A DNA stretch of 64,000 nucleotides from NCBI RefSeq assembly GCF_964340395.1, contig NC_135564.1:13024391-13088390 (forward strand). Reading direction: 5' to 3'. The position numbers were made by a program, and so were the translations under genes. This DNA comes from Glandiceps talaboti. Lineage: Eukaryota > Hemichordata > Enteropneusta > Spengelidae. Each line of letters begins with the position of its first letter. The stretch's first letter is position 1. The notes below the pieces were generated by a model, which worked only from the letters and a program-made list of their open reading frames with translations, was not told the DNA's origin and made no database searches. Below are positions 1-12,088 of this stretch, in pieces.

Positions 1-943
1 TATGCACTAATAGTAATACCACAAACACTACACAGTGTCGAGGGTGTTAAACGTCTTGAATAATTGGGAAATTATCTCGGCTAGCACTGGTTGATGCGGT
101 CTACCATGTGGTGCCACGTCGGATATAGCAATGATATGGGCTTGAATCCAACGGTGATGTGGGCAGTAGAGTTCACCAAGTGTAAAAGTGTAAAAGAAAC
201 CTCACATCAGAGCATGGCGACAAGGAGTGGAGGGGTGGAGGAAATGACAGCAAGTTATGTCCTCACACCATCCGGTTTGTGAACAATAACAATCTCATGG
301 CTTCTGACCAGCTAGCGATCTCATTGGACAATACACTGTCACATGATATAAACATTTACCTAGCAGCCGACGGGGAAATACATACGTACGGAAGTGATTC
401 GGTAATACATTTCATTGATGTACCCAAACTCGAGTGAATTACAAGCTAGACTAGGAATAAATGAGTAATTTCAACGCCTGTTATAAAACGCAAGTGAACG
501 AGCGTACGCTCCAGGTGGTAGACTTTATCCACAAAACAGAACTTTCATCCCTCTCGCCTCTCTTAGGTACTAGGTATAGGTAGCTCTCGTTTTTCAGTCG
601 ACATTTTGAATCTTATTTACATATCATGTGAGGTCAAAGTTCACAGTGCGTTTTGTCCGACCCTCTTTTTTTAGACTGACATTTAGCACATGTAAACTAA
701 TTATTTTCTCACACTTCTCTCTGACTCCAATACAATTAAGCCAACGTACATCAACAAATGGGCCAGTTGGGGTCACAGGGCCTAGAGATAGGGGAGTGTG
801 CCACACCGCTTGCGGGCGCACTCCAAGTTGAAGACACGTAATATAAAGTATAAAGTTGTGTCGTCGTCGCTGATTCAAGTTCAGTGTCTGCTTCCCGGTT
901 TACTCTCTTCTGATCAAGATTATCACATCTTAGTAACGCCAAC
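1..943. other. Upstream region of WDR45, no gene seen
   Basis: I see no convincing exon here. The last ~100 bp before the WDR45 start codon should hold its 5' UTR and core promoter. A TATA-like TATAAAG lies at 842-848 with a second TATAAAG at 850-856, about 90-100 bp before the ATG; whether either is used is unknown. Confidence 0.4.
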
Positions 944-3900
944 ATGTCGAATAAAGAAGTGATCAACATTCGTTTCAATCAAGATCACAGTAAGTGGATA
1001 AATAATCCATGTCTGTATATAGCAGTAGCATCGATTCATGTTGCACACAATGATGACATTTGTTTTTGTTTTTGTTTCAAAGGCCCATGATTCGACAAAA
1101 TGTTCTTATAACAATATCGTCTTATCAGTGGATCCACATTAGATCATTCATTTGTTCAGGGCCATCGTTTTGTACAGCTCCGCCAGATAATTTGCAGTGA
1201 TTATGATTGCAGCAACGTGATCTGTTTGGTTCATATGTATAAAGGAGACTCACCCTGCCCTGACCACTATAGTTTGTTTACTCTTTCTGAGTCTTCACTG
1301 CAAAGACGTTGTATAAACAGTATATAGCGAGATTTGCAGGATAAATAAATTTGCTGTCTGCACCAGCATCTCACACATTGACAACCATTATCAATATTTG
1401 ATGTACCTGTTCATTGTGGCAGTGTACTGTATTTGTAATATGAATATATCTTTTACTGTATCTCAACATTTTATAAGATATGCCTTTAGCTTATCAGTTG
1501 ATCAGTTTTATGTTGACACAATGATTATGCATGGTGTCTCAGAAATTAATATTCTCAGATCACCACTGAAATCCACAGACACCATGATAATGGACATAGC
1601 AACTGCCAGCTTTCCTTATGATACACAATATAATAGAATTCTCTTCCATACTTTCACTGAGTCATACAATAAAGCGATATGTCAATGTATCATGTTGTTC
1701 TTCTTACAGGCTGCTTTGCGTGTGCTATGGAAACTGGTATACGAATCTATAATGTTGAGCCATTGGTTGAAAAACTCCACCTTGGTAAAGTTAAAACTAT
1801 ATTTCTAGTATACCCATTCCTATGCTACTGTAAACCTGGAATTTTTTTGCTAAAGACTTATTTTCACATATTTCGCTAGAAAACTAAGATGCAAAAATAA
1901 ATAGTTAAACTAAAATGTCTTCTTGTACATGAAAACAATGTACCAGTCTGGTAATTAGTAAAAATTAGTCTTTTAGAACTAACTGCAGACTGTAAAATCA
2001 CAAAGTTTTCTTGTAGTGAAAATATCTAGGTTTACAGTATTGTGCATGTTACAGATGACCCAAGATATTATTACAGTTGAAAAAAATATCCCTAGCAACT
2101 ATGACATCACCTGGCATATCTTTGTGTTAGCCTATCACCCCTCTCATTCTCAGGCTTGTTTGTATAATCTTTATTTATACTGGATAGTTCTTTAAGTTTA
2201 TAAACACTTGTCTCCCAAGAAGTCCAGTGAGGGCCATTTCTCATGGGTTCAGTGTCAATGCAGGAGGAAACTGGAAGTATCGGGGGAAAACCTGCATTGT
2301 TTGGTAAAGTCAAACTGAATGACACTCACAGTGTGGTAAATTTAATCAAACCCTAATAGGGTTCGAACCCCGACTGCGGTGGTAAGAGGCAAGTGGTTTA
2401 CCGACTCGGCCGCAAATAACCCTTATACTACAATTATGTCTGCTCAGAGCCCCTCCCAGTCCAATTCAAAAGCAGTAGGTTGTACATATTATGTTTGTTT
2501 AGTGTCCTTCCCATTCCAAAGCATATTTTTTTGTGATATTATGTGAGCTCAGTAACACATGTCTCTTTGTATGTTATCCCATGAACAGATAAAGATGAAG
2601 TTGGTAGTATAGGCTTGATTGAAATGTTGAGGCGTACAAATCTACTAGCGATAGTTGGAGGAGGAGCTACACCAAAGTTTGCTGAAAATACAGGTCAGTA
2701 AATTACTACATCTTGTTTTGGAATAGTCAGTACTTAATCAATTGTAAGTGTCATTGATGTGTTTGTCTCTTGTGGAAACTTGAAAAAATTACCAAGCCAC
2801 TAATACAATATAAAGATTTGATTGCTGACTTTTTAGCACAACTGTAGCAATGGCTATGGATAACTATAATGGACTCTTACAGCAAATACTGTTTTCTTCT
2901 TGTTTCTTATTATTATTTCTTATTGCTTCAAACATGACAGCGTAGACCTGGAAAGCACAGAGAGTCTGTGTAAATGAAAATTATACTGAATACCATAATG
3001 TCTGATTTACTATAATTTGGATGTGTCCCAAAGATGTATAAATTAAAATATAGTTGGTAGAGGTTGTGAAAGGGGGCTATACAGTACATTTTACAAAGAA
3101 ACCAACGTTGCATGCACCCTGATGAGACACAAATATTTTTAGTGGGTCAAAATTATAATAAAATGGGTTTTTTAGAGACATCAATCACATATAGTAAGGG
3201 GTAGAGGAACACCAAATTTTTGGTGTATCACAAGAACTTGTGTATCAGTGGTACACCATGTGTCAGTGATGTATCAAATTAGCACACAGTTGTACATTAC
3301 ATGATATTAATATTCAAAGCAGTAAACATGTATTATTTAAACTATTTCTACACAGTGTTGGTGTGGGATGACTGTCGGAAGAAATTTGTTGTAGAATTGA
3401 CATTTCCTGGGACAGTACTAGGCATCAGATTACACATGGACAGGTAAGTTGTGATAACATTTTATGAAATGTCAAGAAAACTGAATGCAAATTATTTTTA
3501 AAAAGTTTTTATGAACTTTGCATTGATTGTGTAGATTAGTAATACAAGTCATAAACATGTCATGTTTACAAGAAATATGACATTGCACAATAATATTTCA
3601 TAGTATTGTCATTTAATATCTTCTTATTCATAAACAATTTTTGAGCAGATTCTCTATTCATATGTAGTAAGTACCTAGTGATTGGGAGGGGATGGGTTAT
3701 AAACAGATTTTTAAATATTTTTTGAAAAGCAGGTAAAAAAGGTAAACTTAAGGGGCAGGGCTTATAAACAGACAAATATGGTAAAGCTATAGTCAAAACA
3801 ATATATACATATATTACAACTTGAAGTTGTAGAAATCTTGCAGCTTTAGCATGTGTAATTAGTTGCAAAGTACTATTTTTCAAAAAGTCTTGATTTCTTT

Positions 3901-6900
3901 GTAGGATCAAAAATGTGTCATAAATCCAAGCAACCAGGCTCATATAGGTTAGAGCCATGGCATAGTTACTTGTAACTGAAAGTGAATCTTGAAAACTGTC
4001 TTTATTTGTAGGATTATTGTCGTCCTGGTAAATCGAATCTATGTCTATAGTTTTCCAGACAACCCAGTCAAGTTGTTTCAATTTGACACGATAGAAAATC
4101 CATCAGGTATGTAAAAAACAAATTTATGTTGTAGATATTACCTTAGTCTGTAAGGTATGCCCGGGCGCCCTCACACATGAGGAGGCCGGTTAGGGCAGAA
4201 TTCACGACGTATCTTACAGTCCAATATTACCTGAATATTATGAAAACAACTGGAAATATCTCTAGATTTGTGTCAATGTTGTTATTTCAGTATTTGTCAT
4301 TATGCATTACTTTAAGTCAAAGTTTACAACGTGGTAGATATAATTTGTGTATAATGACTGCAAAATAACTTAACCAACTTTCCAATATACACAGTAAAAT
4401 CACTTGTGCTGCAAATTGCACCATTAACCAGTGTGTGAAAAATGACTTTTGGTCATAAGGACCGACAGGTATAGCAAAAGCTGTTGGTTGTTATGGGAAA
4501 CGGCTGGTCCTTACTTGAAGCAGTTTATAATATATATCTACATCTACCATTCTGTTGGTCGTTACGGAAACCTGTTGGTTACAGACCAACAATAATTTTG
4601 CATGCCGTCATTAGCATTATCTTCATCTTTTAGGATTATGTGACACAAGTTGGAATAGTGACTGTCCTGTCTTGGTGTTTCCTGGTCGTGTGCGTGGTAG
4701 CTTACAACTAGTAGACCTAAGTATAACTAATGAAGCAACATCTAGTGCTCCAGTCACTATAAGTGCACATCAAAATGATATAGCCTGTCTGGCTGTCAAT
4801 CAACAAGGAAACCTAGTTGCAACAGCTTCAAGAAAGGTAGGAGTGGAAGTTTGGCAATGGTACCAAAGTTTCATTGTAGAAATGGTCAAAATCAACACAG
4901 GTTTATCGAGATGATTTTCCAGTGTTCTTTAACCAGGGCTTTGTTTATGTCATTATAATCTGTGTGACACATTTATAGAGGGTGCTGTGCACGACCCACA
5001 CTACCTGAGTGTAATACAAAGAATTTTTTACATTATGACAGAACCCCAGGCCGTGATATGCAAGTTCCAGTGTACTCGAAGTATTTGCTTGAGTGCTTGT
5101 GGGATTCTCTGCATGCAGCAGGATCATAGTGAATGAAAGTGCAACAGGAAGCACCGCAAGCACAAGTGCTAATAATCCAACTACCCACATTGGCACTTGC
5201 ATGTAACAGGGTTTTGTTATTAATAGAAATGTTATCCAAAACTGCAAATGCCATTGTGTATTGACATGATTTTGTGTACACAAAACGTTTGTGTGCTCAG
5301 TTTGTATATATATGCAATAATGTTTTTATATTGCACAGCTATGCAAATTACCCCTAGTATACATGCTTACTGATGCAAGTAATCACTGTTAAACATATAA
5401 TGATGTTATTTTCTTCACATCATCAGGGCACTCTGATACGAGTATTTGAAATATCTTTAAAGAACCAGTCATCAAAACCTGTTATTGAATTAAGAAGAGG
5501 TGCTGATCCTGCCACACTTTACTGGTAATAATTGCTGTAATGATGTTCAAGCATTTCTGTGTCAGCGTATACATGAATTATCTGCATTTTTTTCTCCATC
5601 ATAGAGAAGGCATGCCAGTTTGCCAATTGCCTTTATGCTTTCCCAGCTCCTATAGAGGAATTTACACGTTAAAATCGTTCAAATTTCATTGATAATGTAC
5701 TTTCACATATTTTCATTCACCAATGAGTTACATGTGTACATTTAAGTCCTTCACATAGCCAGCTCTGTCCTACCAGGTTCCCATTGATAACACCTAGTTG
5801 AATAAGATACATGTGCCAAATGATTAGTGGATCATAAACAAAAGCCAGCAGTGGGAATTGAACTGGCTATGTGCAGATTTTGAGCCAACAACAACTAAGC
5901 TTCGAGAACATGACACCAAATATGTTATACAGTTGTTAGGTTTATGTACATGAAGTGTATACAAAGATTTTCATTTCTAAATGCTCTTTATCACTAAATG
6001 GCTTTAATATGTAATTAGTTTAAATATGTGTTTTGGAGAGTATGTCTTCACTGCACTTTAGACTTGTAACAAATGACTATGTCAGAATATCTTTTTACTT
6101 TGCAGTATTAACTTCAGTGCGGATTCCTCTTATTTAGCTGTGTCCAGTGATAAGGGTACTGTCCATGTCTTTGCATTAAGAGATACAAATCTCAATCGAA
6201 GATCCAAGTAAGTCATTTTTAGACAGTATTGCCTAGGGCCAGGGATTTACTTAGATATTATTACCCAATGTTTTCTTTGTTCAGCCCGAAAATGAGTAAC
6301 CTAAGGGGCCTTGTCACTACAAGTCGCTAGATGAGTAGTGACAAACCCTTAGGTCACAAGTATTTTGAGACTGAATGAAGAAAAATTTGGGGAATAATAT
6401 AGTGGTATACCTCATCAAGGACAATTCATGAAAAATTGGGGAACATATTTCAAGCACTGCAGAGCCAGTGACGTAGACACAGGGTGTCATGACATAGAAA
6501 GACTAGGGTATATAATCCATATTTTCTGTTCAAAGACAATAACTTGGCTTGTGCATCAATATTATATATAGGCCTAACAAAGTATAAATATGTAACTGAA
6601 GTTGTGATAATGTATGATCAGTAATACCTGTAATGGACCGTGTACAAACCCTTACCTGTGTTTAAGCCCTTCCCCTTATTTTGATTTGATTCTTAACATG
6701 CATAACATTCATCATTTATCATTAATATTAAATAGTGAACAATACATACAGGCAAACTTTGACCCACGTATTTATACATAATAGGGAACTTGCAATTCAG
6801 ACTGAGCATGCTCAGATGCAAAGGACTGGGATTATCTGTGGTTATCGTAATGCCTAATCAGGAGTTACCGATAAAATAAACCTCCCACAATGGTCAGGGT

Positions 6901-7323
6901 GACTATGAATTGATCATTTGTGGTTAACAACAATGTAACATTATTGTTTACAATACTGTTTGATTAGTATTTATCATCACATTTCCCATGATGCAACATT
7001 CAACATGGCAGGTTTGCAAGTTCCCTATTCATACATTTTTAATGTAATATAACTCTAATTCTTTGTGATTTTGCCATAGATTTTCCAAGATGGGAAAGGT
7101 TGGTTTACTTGGTCCATATGTGGAGTCACAGTGGGGCCTTGCCTCATTCACTGTACCAGCAGAATGTGCATGTATATGTGCCTTTGTATCAGCTTCATCA
7201 GTCATAGCCATATGTGTGGATGGTACATTTCACAAATATGTCTTCACTCCTGAAGGCAATTGTAACAGAGAATCATACGACGTGTATTTGGACGTCTGTG
7301 ATGATGAAGAATTTGGCCACTAA
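944..7323 (+). CDS. WDR45: WD repeat protein interacting with phosphoinositides, WIPI4 type (WDR45)
   Basis: A PROPPIN beta-propeller that binds PI3P/PI(3,5)P2 on the forming autophagosome and recruits ATG2. Nine exons give 351 aa: 944-989, 1710-1784, 2589-2693, 3356-3443, 4012-4106, 4634-4836, 5427-5524, 6106-6207, 7080-7323; all introns are GT-AG and phases agree. The protein starts [14 protein letters not shown] and continues [18 protein letters not shown], the classic N-terminus. The lipid-binding motif of the family is LRRG at about residues 226-229. The C-terminus ([19 protein letters not shown], ending CDDEEFGH) is WDR45-like, and overall similarity is closer to WDR45 than to WDR45B. 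Length matches the family (about 360 aa). Intron 5 contains an 80-bp TIR element and intron 8 a palindromic repeat. Confidence 0.95.
2165..2418 (-). repeat. tRNA-derived SINE in WDR45 intron 2
   Basis: Read on the minus strand, a tRNA-like head with A-box-like GCGGCCGAGTCGG and B box GGTTCGAACCC is followed by a body shared with the copy at 59706-59958, including the stretches GTGTCATTCAGTTTGACT and CCAGTTTCCTCCTGCA, and ends near an AATAAAG run. It is not a tRNA gene: the cloverleaf is degenerate and it is fused to the SINE body. Confidence 0.75.
4144..4223 (+). mobile_element. 80-bp TIR element, minimal copy, with 9-bp target duplication
   Basis: Left end TAGTCTGTAAGGTATGCC and right end (read inward on -) TGGACTGTAAGATACGTCG form TIRs matching those of the 1.2-kb element at 51065-52272. 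ATATTACCT at 4135-4143 is repeated at 4224-4232, a 9-bp target-site duplication. The element is little more than its two ends joined and lies in WDR45 intron 5. Confidence 0.85.
5745..5885. repeat. Dispersed SINE-like repeat
   Basis: It shares the CCTTCACAT...AGCC...TCCTACCAGGT block with 36725-36895 and has short inverted ends (ACATAGCCAG / CTGGCTATGT). It lies in WDR45 intron 7. Family assignment is tentative. Confidence 0.45.
6260..6545 (+). repeat. Palindromic CCTAAGGG repeat family, copy 1
   Basis: The core has inverted arms (TTCAGNC..., GTNACCTAAGGG... mirrored as CCCTTAGGTCAC...GAATGAAG) around a short spacer GTCGCTAGATGAGTAGTGAC, followed by a shared tail ending near TTTTCTGTTCAAA. 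Related copies lie at 21505-21790 (opposite orientation), 24765-25085, 56420-56720 and 59150-59440. No coding capacity; probably a MITE-like element. It lies in WDR45 intron 8. Confidence 0.7.
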
Positions 7324-9226
7324 ATATGGAGAGCCAACATGCAATTCGATTGCTTAAAGCTGTTGCAATTTAAAAGTTAAAAAGTCCATAGTTGAATCTT
7401 GGGCCCAGGCTGGTGGTCTATCAAAAGGCGAGTCACTTCCTGTCCTGGTCTTTCCTTCGGTGCTCCCTCAGTGCTCAGTGCTGGAAAGTTTACTTTGAAA
7501 AAATTAGAGTGTTCAAAGCAGGCCCTGATGCCTGGATAGTCCAGCATAGAATATTTGAATGACCTCAGTTCTATTGTATTGGTTTTCAAAACACAAGGTA
7601 ATGATTAACAGTGACTAATTTGTATTTTTTAAATTGAATGATACAGTTCCCACAATGCACAACTTCAAGATGGCCGATTTCCATGAAAAGTTTCAAATAA
7701 TGATATGGAACTTAGTTTTCTTTGTGCCATGTCAAACCTGAAAGTGTTGGCAATCATCAAATTATATTGTGTATATAACACAATATCAGTAATAACTGAC
7801 ACTGAAACATCAAAAAGTATTACTACAATGAGAGAAGTATAAGAACTATTCATTTTCACGAAAGTGATGGAATTGAGGGTATTCAATGTTCCGTTCCAAT
7901 AGAACTGTCAGAGAATGACTGCTGACCTTGTTTAAGTGTGAATGAAGAAGGATGTAGAAATCTTTTTCTTTGTTATAAAACAATCATTCAGAGAGATAGC
8001 CTTGTATAAGATGTAAATCAAATTTTTGAGTTAGAGACAAAATGACATTCTAGGTTTTCCCAAGCAACCATCAGTTAACTGTGTAAGTTGTATTTTATGT
8101 TTATGTACATGCATCAGTGCTAGCTCTAGTACCTCTGCTTGTGGTTCATTCTTTATTTTGTCAAGTTTGTGGACTATAGAAGGGGAGGGGGGGGGGTGAT
8201 TTTATTCAAAGTTTTAAAAGGATGGTTTCAGAGAAACCATTGTTTCATTTTTGAAATTGTACTATATAATATTTATGTAATGATACATTTCATCAAGTAC
8301 TCAAAGAATTTGCATTATGTCAAAATCCAGTATGACATGTTCTATGGTGTTGAAGTGGAACAATAGTAGATTGTTGGAAAGTGAGAAAGCTCGATGTCTT
8401 GATGTCCTTCTTGAATCTATCAACAGTGGATGATGAACATAGTTCAAATGTATACTTGAGTTGTTCCAGAAGAGTGGAGCTGCTCACAAGAACACTCACT
8501 GGATGACTTTGTATTAGAATGGGGCACATAAAAGTAGACTTTAGTTATATGAGCAAAGTTTTATGTCCATAGAGTAAACAAAATGAGCTGTCAGCATGTA
8601 CTAGTATATCAGCATGTAAATGTATATATGTCTTTTCAAAGGCATCCAGAGTTTTAAATGTATGATTGTAAACTGATACATCACTAACATGTACAATACA
8701 TATACACACACACTTTTTGATTCTTTTTAAGTGACCATTCCTAACACCTTTAAAATGAGAAAAATCAAAAGAGCCTCCGTAAAGACTGCTTCCTACCTAT
8801 TCTTGCCTTTTAGGGCTGACAGTATATTTTTGTCATTTACATTCATAATATCACATATATTTATCAAGTTATCCATTACATTTTCCATTATGGTAAGGTT
8901 TTTGTGAGTTATGTGATAAATTTTTGCAAAGCATTGGAATGGTTAAAATATAATGTGACAGTGTTTGTTCAAATACAACTCATTAGCCCAGTTATAGGTA
9001 GTTGCCGTTGTATATTCAGTTGTTGTTAGCTTTGATTTAAAGTCCTGATGGAAATAAATACTGTAAATACATAAATATAGTGTACTAGTCAAGGGATGGC
9101 GAGTATTTTTGGAGTTTGTGGAAACTTTCAAAACTATGCTGAAATATACTGGATATTATCCAAGTCAATGGAGGAGTAGTAAAACTAGGTGGTAAAACGT
9201 TTTTAAAACCAGATTTAAACTGAATG

Positions 9227-9726
9227 CCTTCCGTAAGGATGACACCTGCAGAACTAATCATGAACAATTATAAAAACTACTTTAGACAACTTTCTTTTTT
9301 GTGGCCTACACGTCTAATTACCGAAAAATTCCAATATCTTATTAAAACTAAAAGCTACATCAATAATATTTTCAGGACAAATAGGCTTAGGTATGATAAA
9401 TGTATGTACGAAATTATATTGAATTTGAAGCATGCATTCTTGAGATATAGCCTAATTACCGAAAACCATTAATTACGTAAGTTGCTCATTAATATTCATG
9501 GGTGTTTACCAAAACCTAATCAGTTCTTGTAATTCCCCTACGAACATGTGTACCGAATTTCGTTTTCGTTCGTTGAGCCAGCCATTTTTTAGAAAATGGC
9601 GATACAGACACACACACACACACACACACACAGACAGGCATAGCAGACACACAAACACACACACACACGCAAACAAACAAACACAGACTTTTTGCCCCTA
9701 ATATATCCCCTTCCTTACGGAAGGAC
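9227..9726. mobile_element. TIR element of about 500 bp with an internal CA/CAGA microsatellite
   Basis: Bounded by inverted CCTTCCGTAAGGA (9227) and CCTTCCTTACGGAAGGA (9710-9726). The right part, which runs through a conserved GAAAATGGCGATACAGACAC block into (CA)n, resembles repeat tails widespread in invertebrate genomes. No open reading frame of note, so it is non-autonomous. Target duplications are not clear. Confidence 0.55.
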
Positions 9727-10326
9727 AAAATGAGAAAGTAGAAGGTGGTGGTGGCTGTTGCCATCGTTTGGGATAAGTGAATCCCTGCCTAGGCAAGGGT
9801 TGCCCCTTGTTTTAACATATTGAGCCCCTGTGAAGACTACCCCCCCCCCCCCCGTTCAAACTAAGAAACCCTCTGCGAAGGCAAGGGCCGCCACTTGTTT
9901 TGATGAAGTGACTCCCTGCCAAGGCAAGGGTGTGCCCTCTTGTCTTCCTTTCTTGGACCCAGTGAACTCCTGCCAAAACTATAGGGCCCACAACCTGCTG
10001 GGAGTATAAAGTGAACCTTCTACTCTATGTAATGAGGAATTACACCTCGTTCTATAAAGACGACATACAAATACAACCTCTATATCAATACCATATAATG
10101 TACGTTTGTACACAGTTGTGTACCATTATTTCTTTATTGAAATATAGGCCACTGACGTCACAATATGGTCTAAACACCAAAATTCTCAAATTTACATTCC
10201 TATGTCATATTTAGTGAGACACTCGGGTTATATGAGTAAAGCCTGAAGCACGATTATGTGACTGCCATATGTAAGTGTATATGCTTGGTTATCACTCGTG
10301 GTAGATACAATGATTAAACTGTAGCT

Positions 10327-10680
10327 GGCACAAGCTCAGCTTAGAAAGTGAGAATACTTATAACACCTCGACTAAACTATATATGGAGTATAATGTTAGT
10401 GCTCATGTAAGCCTTATATATGTTGAAATTACAATTGTCTTCTGACACTGTTCGAACAGATGATTGCATAGTTTCCTCAACATTTTCCATACAAGTAAGA
10501 AAATACATCATCGATCGGTTTGTCTATAATTTATATCTCAATACCAGGTTTGAGTCTAATATATTGTAAATGGTGGTTTAGTATGTTTCACTCAACAGAA
10601 TGCCGCGAATACCTTTAGAATAATCAGTTGACAAATTACACCCTAAAACGTATAAACCTAATGTATGCCCCGAATCACTG
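10327..10680 (+). mobile_element. GGCACAAGCT-TIR element, copy 2
   Basis: Starts GGCACAAGCTCAGCTTAG and runs colinear with 21996-22498 (shared blocks around TATGGAGTATAATGTTA and ATACCAGGTTTGAGT). Its right end (TATAAACCTAATGTATGCCC) is a decayed version of AAACTTAGCTTGTGCC. It lacks the insertion found in the other copy, so it serves as an unoccupied site for it. Confidence 0.65.
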
Positions 10681-11059
10681 AACATGATGTGCATGCAGTG
10701 TGTCACTTGGAAAGAAAGAACAAAGAATCATCTGCTGCTTGTATATCCAAATATCTAAACGAGTTTGTTGAATGAGGGAGATAAGTCGAACTACAGTGTA
10801 CTTAGATTGTAAGGTGGCCTGTAACATTCTCACAAACCAGATGTTATTTATTCCGTGACATCCACCGCCCAACCCATCCATCATCCTACCAACTTGGCCA
10901 TATTTCTACCGACCCATCCATCTATCCCCACGTGCACTCCAATCCATCTCACCATCCACCAATGCATCTAGCTGTATATCTCTCTTTCTATTCCACAATC
11001 ACCCTTCAATCAACCCACCATTCGTCATCTATCCGTCCATCATAAACCAGCCCGCTCAC

Positions 11060-12088
11060 TCATTTATCCATCCATCCATTCATCCACAATCTACTACCAA
11101 ATTTGTCATCCGTCCATCTATCCATCCCTACCCTCAACCTCAGAACACCATCCCATATGTCACTCGAGGGAAACAATACCTGAATTATCTTAATACTGTA
11201 CAAAATTAATACAGTCGCTATGCTGATAGGGAGTGTTTTACCACTGCGCACTAAATTCTCCGGTCTTATTCTTACGTTCGTCCCTACGTTGGACTTGAAT
11301 TCTTTAAGTATACCAATATCACCCACTAGAGAGAACAGCCACACAATAATAATTGGTGATAAGCAGTTTAACAGGAAGATTAAAATAGCTCTCATGTCGT
11401 AAAGGTAAGTTAACCAGTGTGTTCTTTTGGTAAGTTCAGTGCTGGCGGTCTTATTTGCCGATTCGTCTGGTGGATTCTCAAAGCAGCCGTATCTAACAGT
11501 ATCGATCGTTGTTACCACCCTATGACAAAGTTGACCCTCCTTCGCCCGTGTTTCCTCTGCCGTCATTGTGAGATTCGTCAGTAAATGCAACCCAAGACCA
11601 GCTTTGCAATCTGAGGGAAGGAGGGCGATTAATTCAACATCGGTTTCCTTGGAGAATGAGATGACTAAACTTTTTGTTTTCCAGTACATTGTTCCAAGTG
11701 AGAAATACCTTGCTGAAGGATCGAAATCTAGCAGAGAGATGCCATATTGGTCATAGATCCAGTTCCATAACCATAAACCATACTTTGGATAGGAACGATA
11801 CAGCAATGGATTTATACCTTCATAGTATGGAATATCAAGCCAGATCTGCAACATCTTGGCGTCATCGTTCTTGATGAAGTCGTTCAACTCGTCGACCAAA
11901 TCGTCAAACTTTTGGTGAATGTACAAATCCACTGAATAGGTTCTACCGAATATAGATTGACAAGTATACCTGAAGGCACTTCCACTTTTACCTGTTGGTA
12001 TGGCTTCTAATGCATGGCCACTAGACAGACTAGCAACTGTCGTGGTTACAAGTGAAAAACCCAAGAGAGTTAAGAACGCCATCGCCAT
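11060..12088 (-). CDS. Candidate secreted or membrane protein, not recognised; probably partial
   Basis: An open frame of up to 342 codons on the minus strand that I cannot assign to a family. It begins with a hydrophobic signal-like segment (MAMAFLTLLGFSLVTTTVAS), followed by about 210 residues with scattered cysteines and tryptophan/tyrosine-rich motifs (YPKYGLWLWNWIYDQYG), a strong transmembrane segment near residues 233-256 (ILIFLLNCLSPIIIVWLFSL) and a second near 288-308. The last ~35 codons read through GGAT simple sequence and look non-coding; a plausible donor CAG|GTATTG at 11180/11179 would end the coding part there, with later exons not found. It stands alone, with a tandem 26-bp duplication just upstream. 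Length, a clean start and topology argue for a real exon; no homology supports a function. Confidence 0.5.
   Translation of the reverse strand: MAMAFLTLLGFSLVTTTVASLSSGHALEAIPTGKSGSAFRYTCQSIFGRTYSVDLYIHQKFDDLVDELNDFIKNDDAKMLQIWLDIPYYEGINPLLYRSYPKYGLWLWNWIYDQYGISLLDFDPSARYFSLGTMYWKTKSLVISFSKETDVELIALLPSDCKAGLGLHLLTNLTMTAEETRAKEGQLCHRVVTTIDTVRYGCFENPPDESANKTASTELTKRTHWLTYLYDMRAILIFLLNCLSPIIIVWLFSLVGDIGILKEFKSNVGTNVRIRPENLVRSGKTLPISIATVLILYSIKIIQVLFPSSDIWDGVLRLRVGMDRWTDDKFGSRLWMNGWMDK

Larger units (their letters stand above)
7324..11059. other. WDR45 3' UTR and repeat-rich intergenic region
   Basis: The first part must include the WDR45 3' UTR; its end is not obvious (an AATAAA occurs near 9053). 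The rest holds a TIR element with a CA microsatellite (9227-9726), imperfect CCTGCC.AGGCAAGGG repeats with a poly-C run (9780-9990), a TIR element (10327-10680) and CCATCCAT simple sequence (10860-11130). I see no exon of a known gene. Confidence 0.5.

Noticed and set aside
1398-1808. 136-codon frame across the WDR45 exon 2 region
   Set aside because: It reads exon 2 in the wrong frame and is AT-rich intron otherwise; the true exon is 1710-1784.
3566-4081. 171-codon minus-strand frame
   Set aside because: Antisense to WDR45 exon 5 and intron 4, with no homology or coding-like composition.
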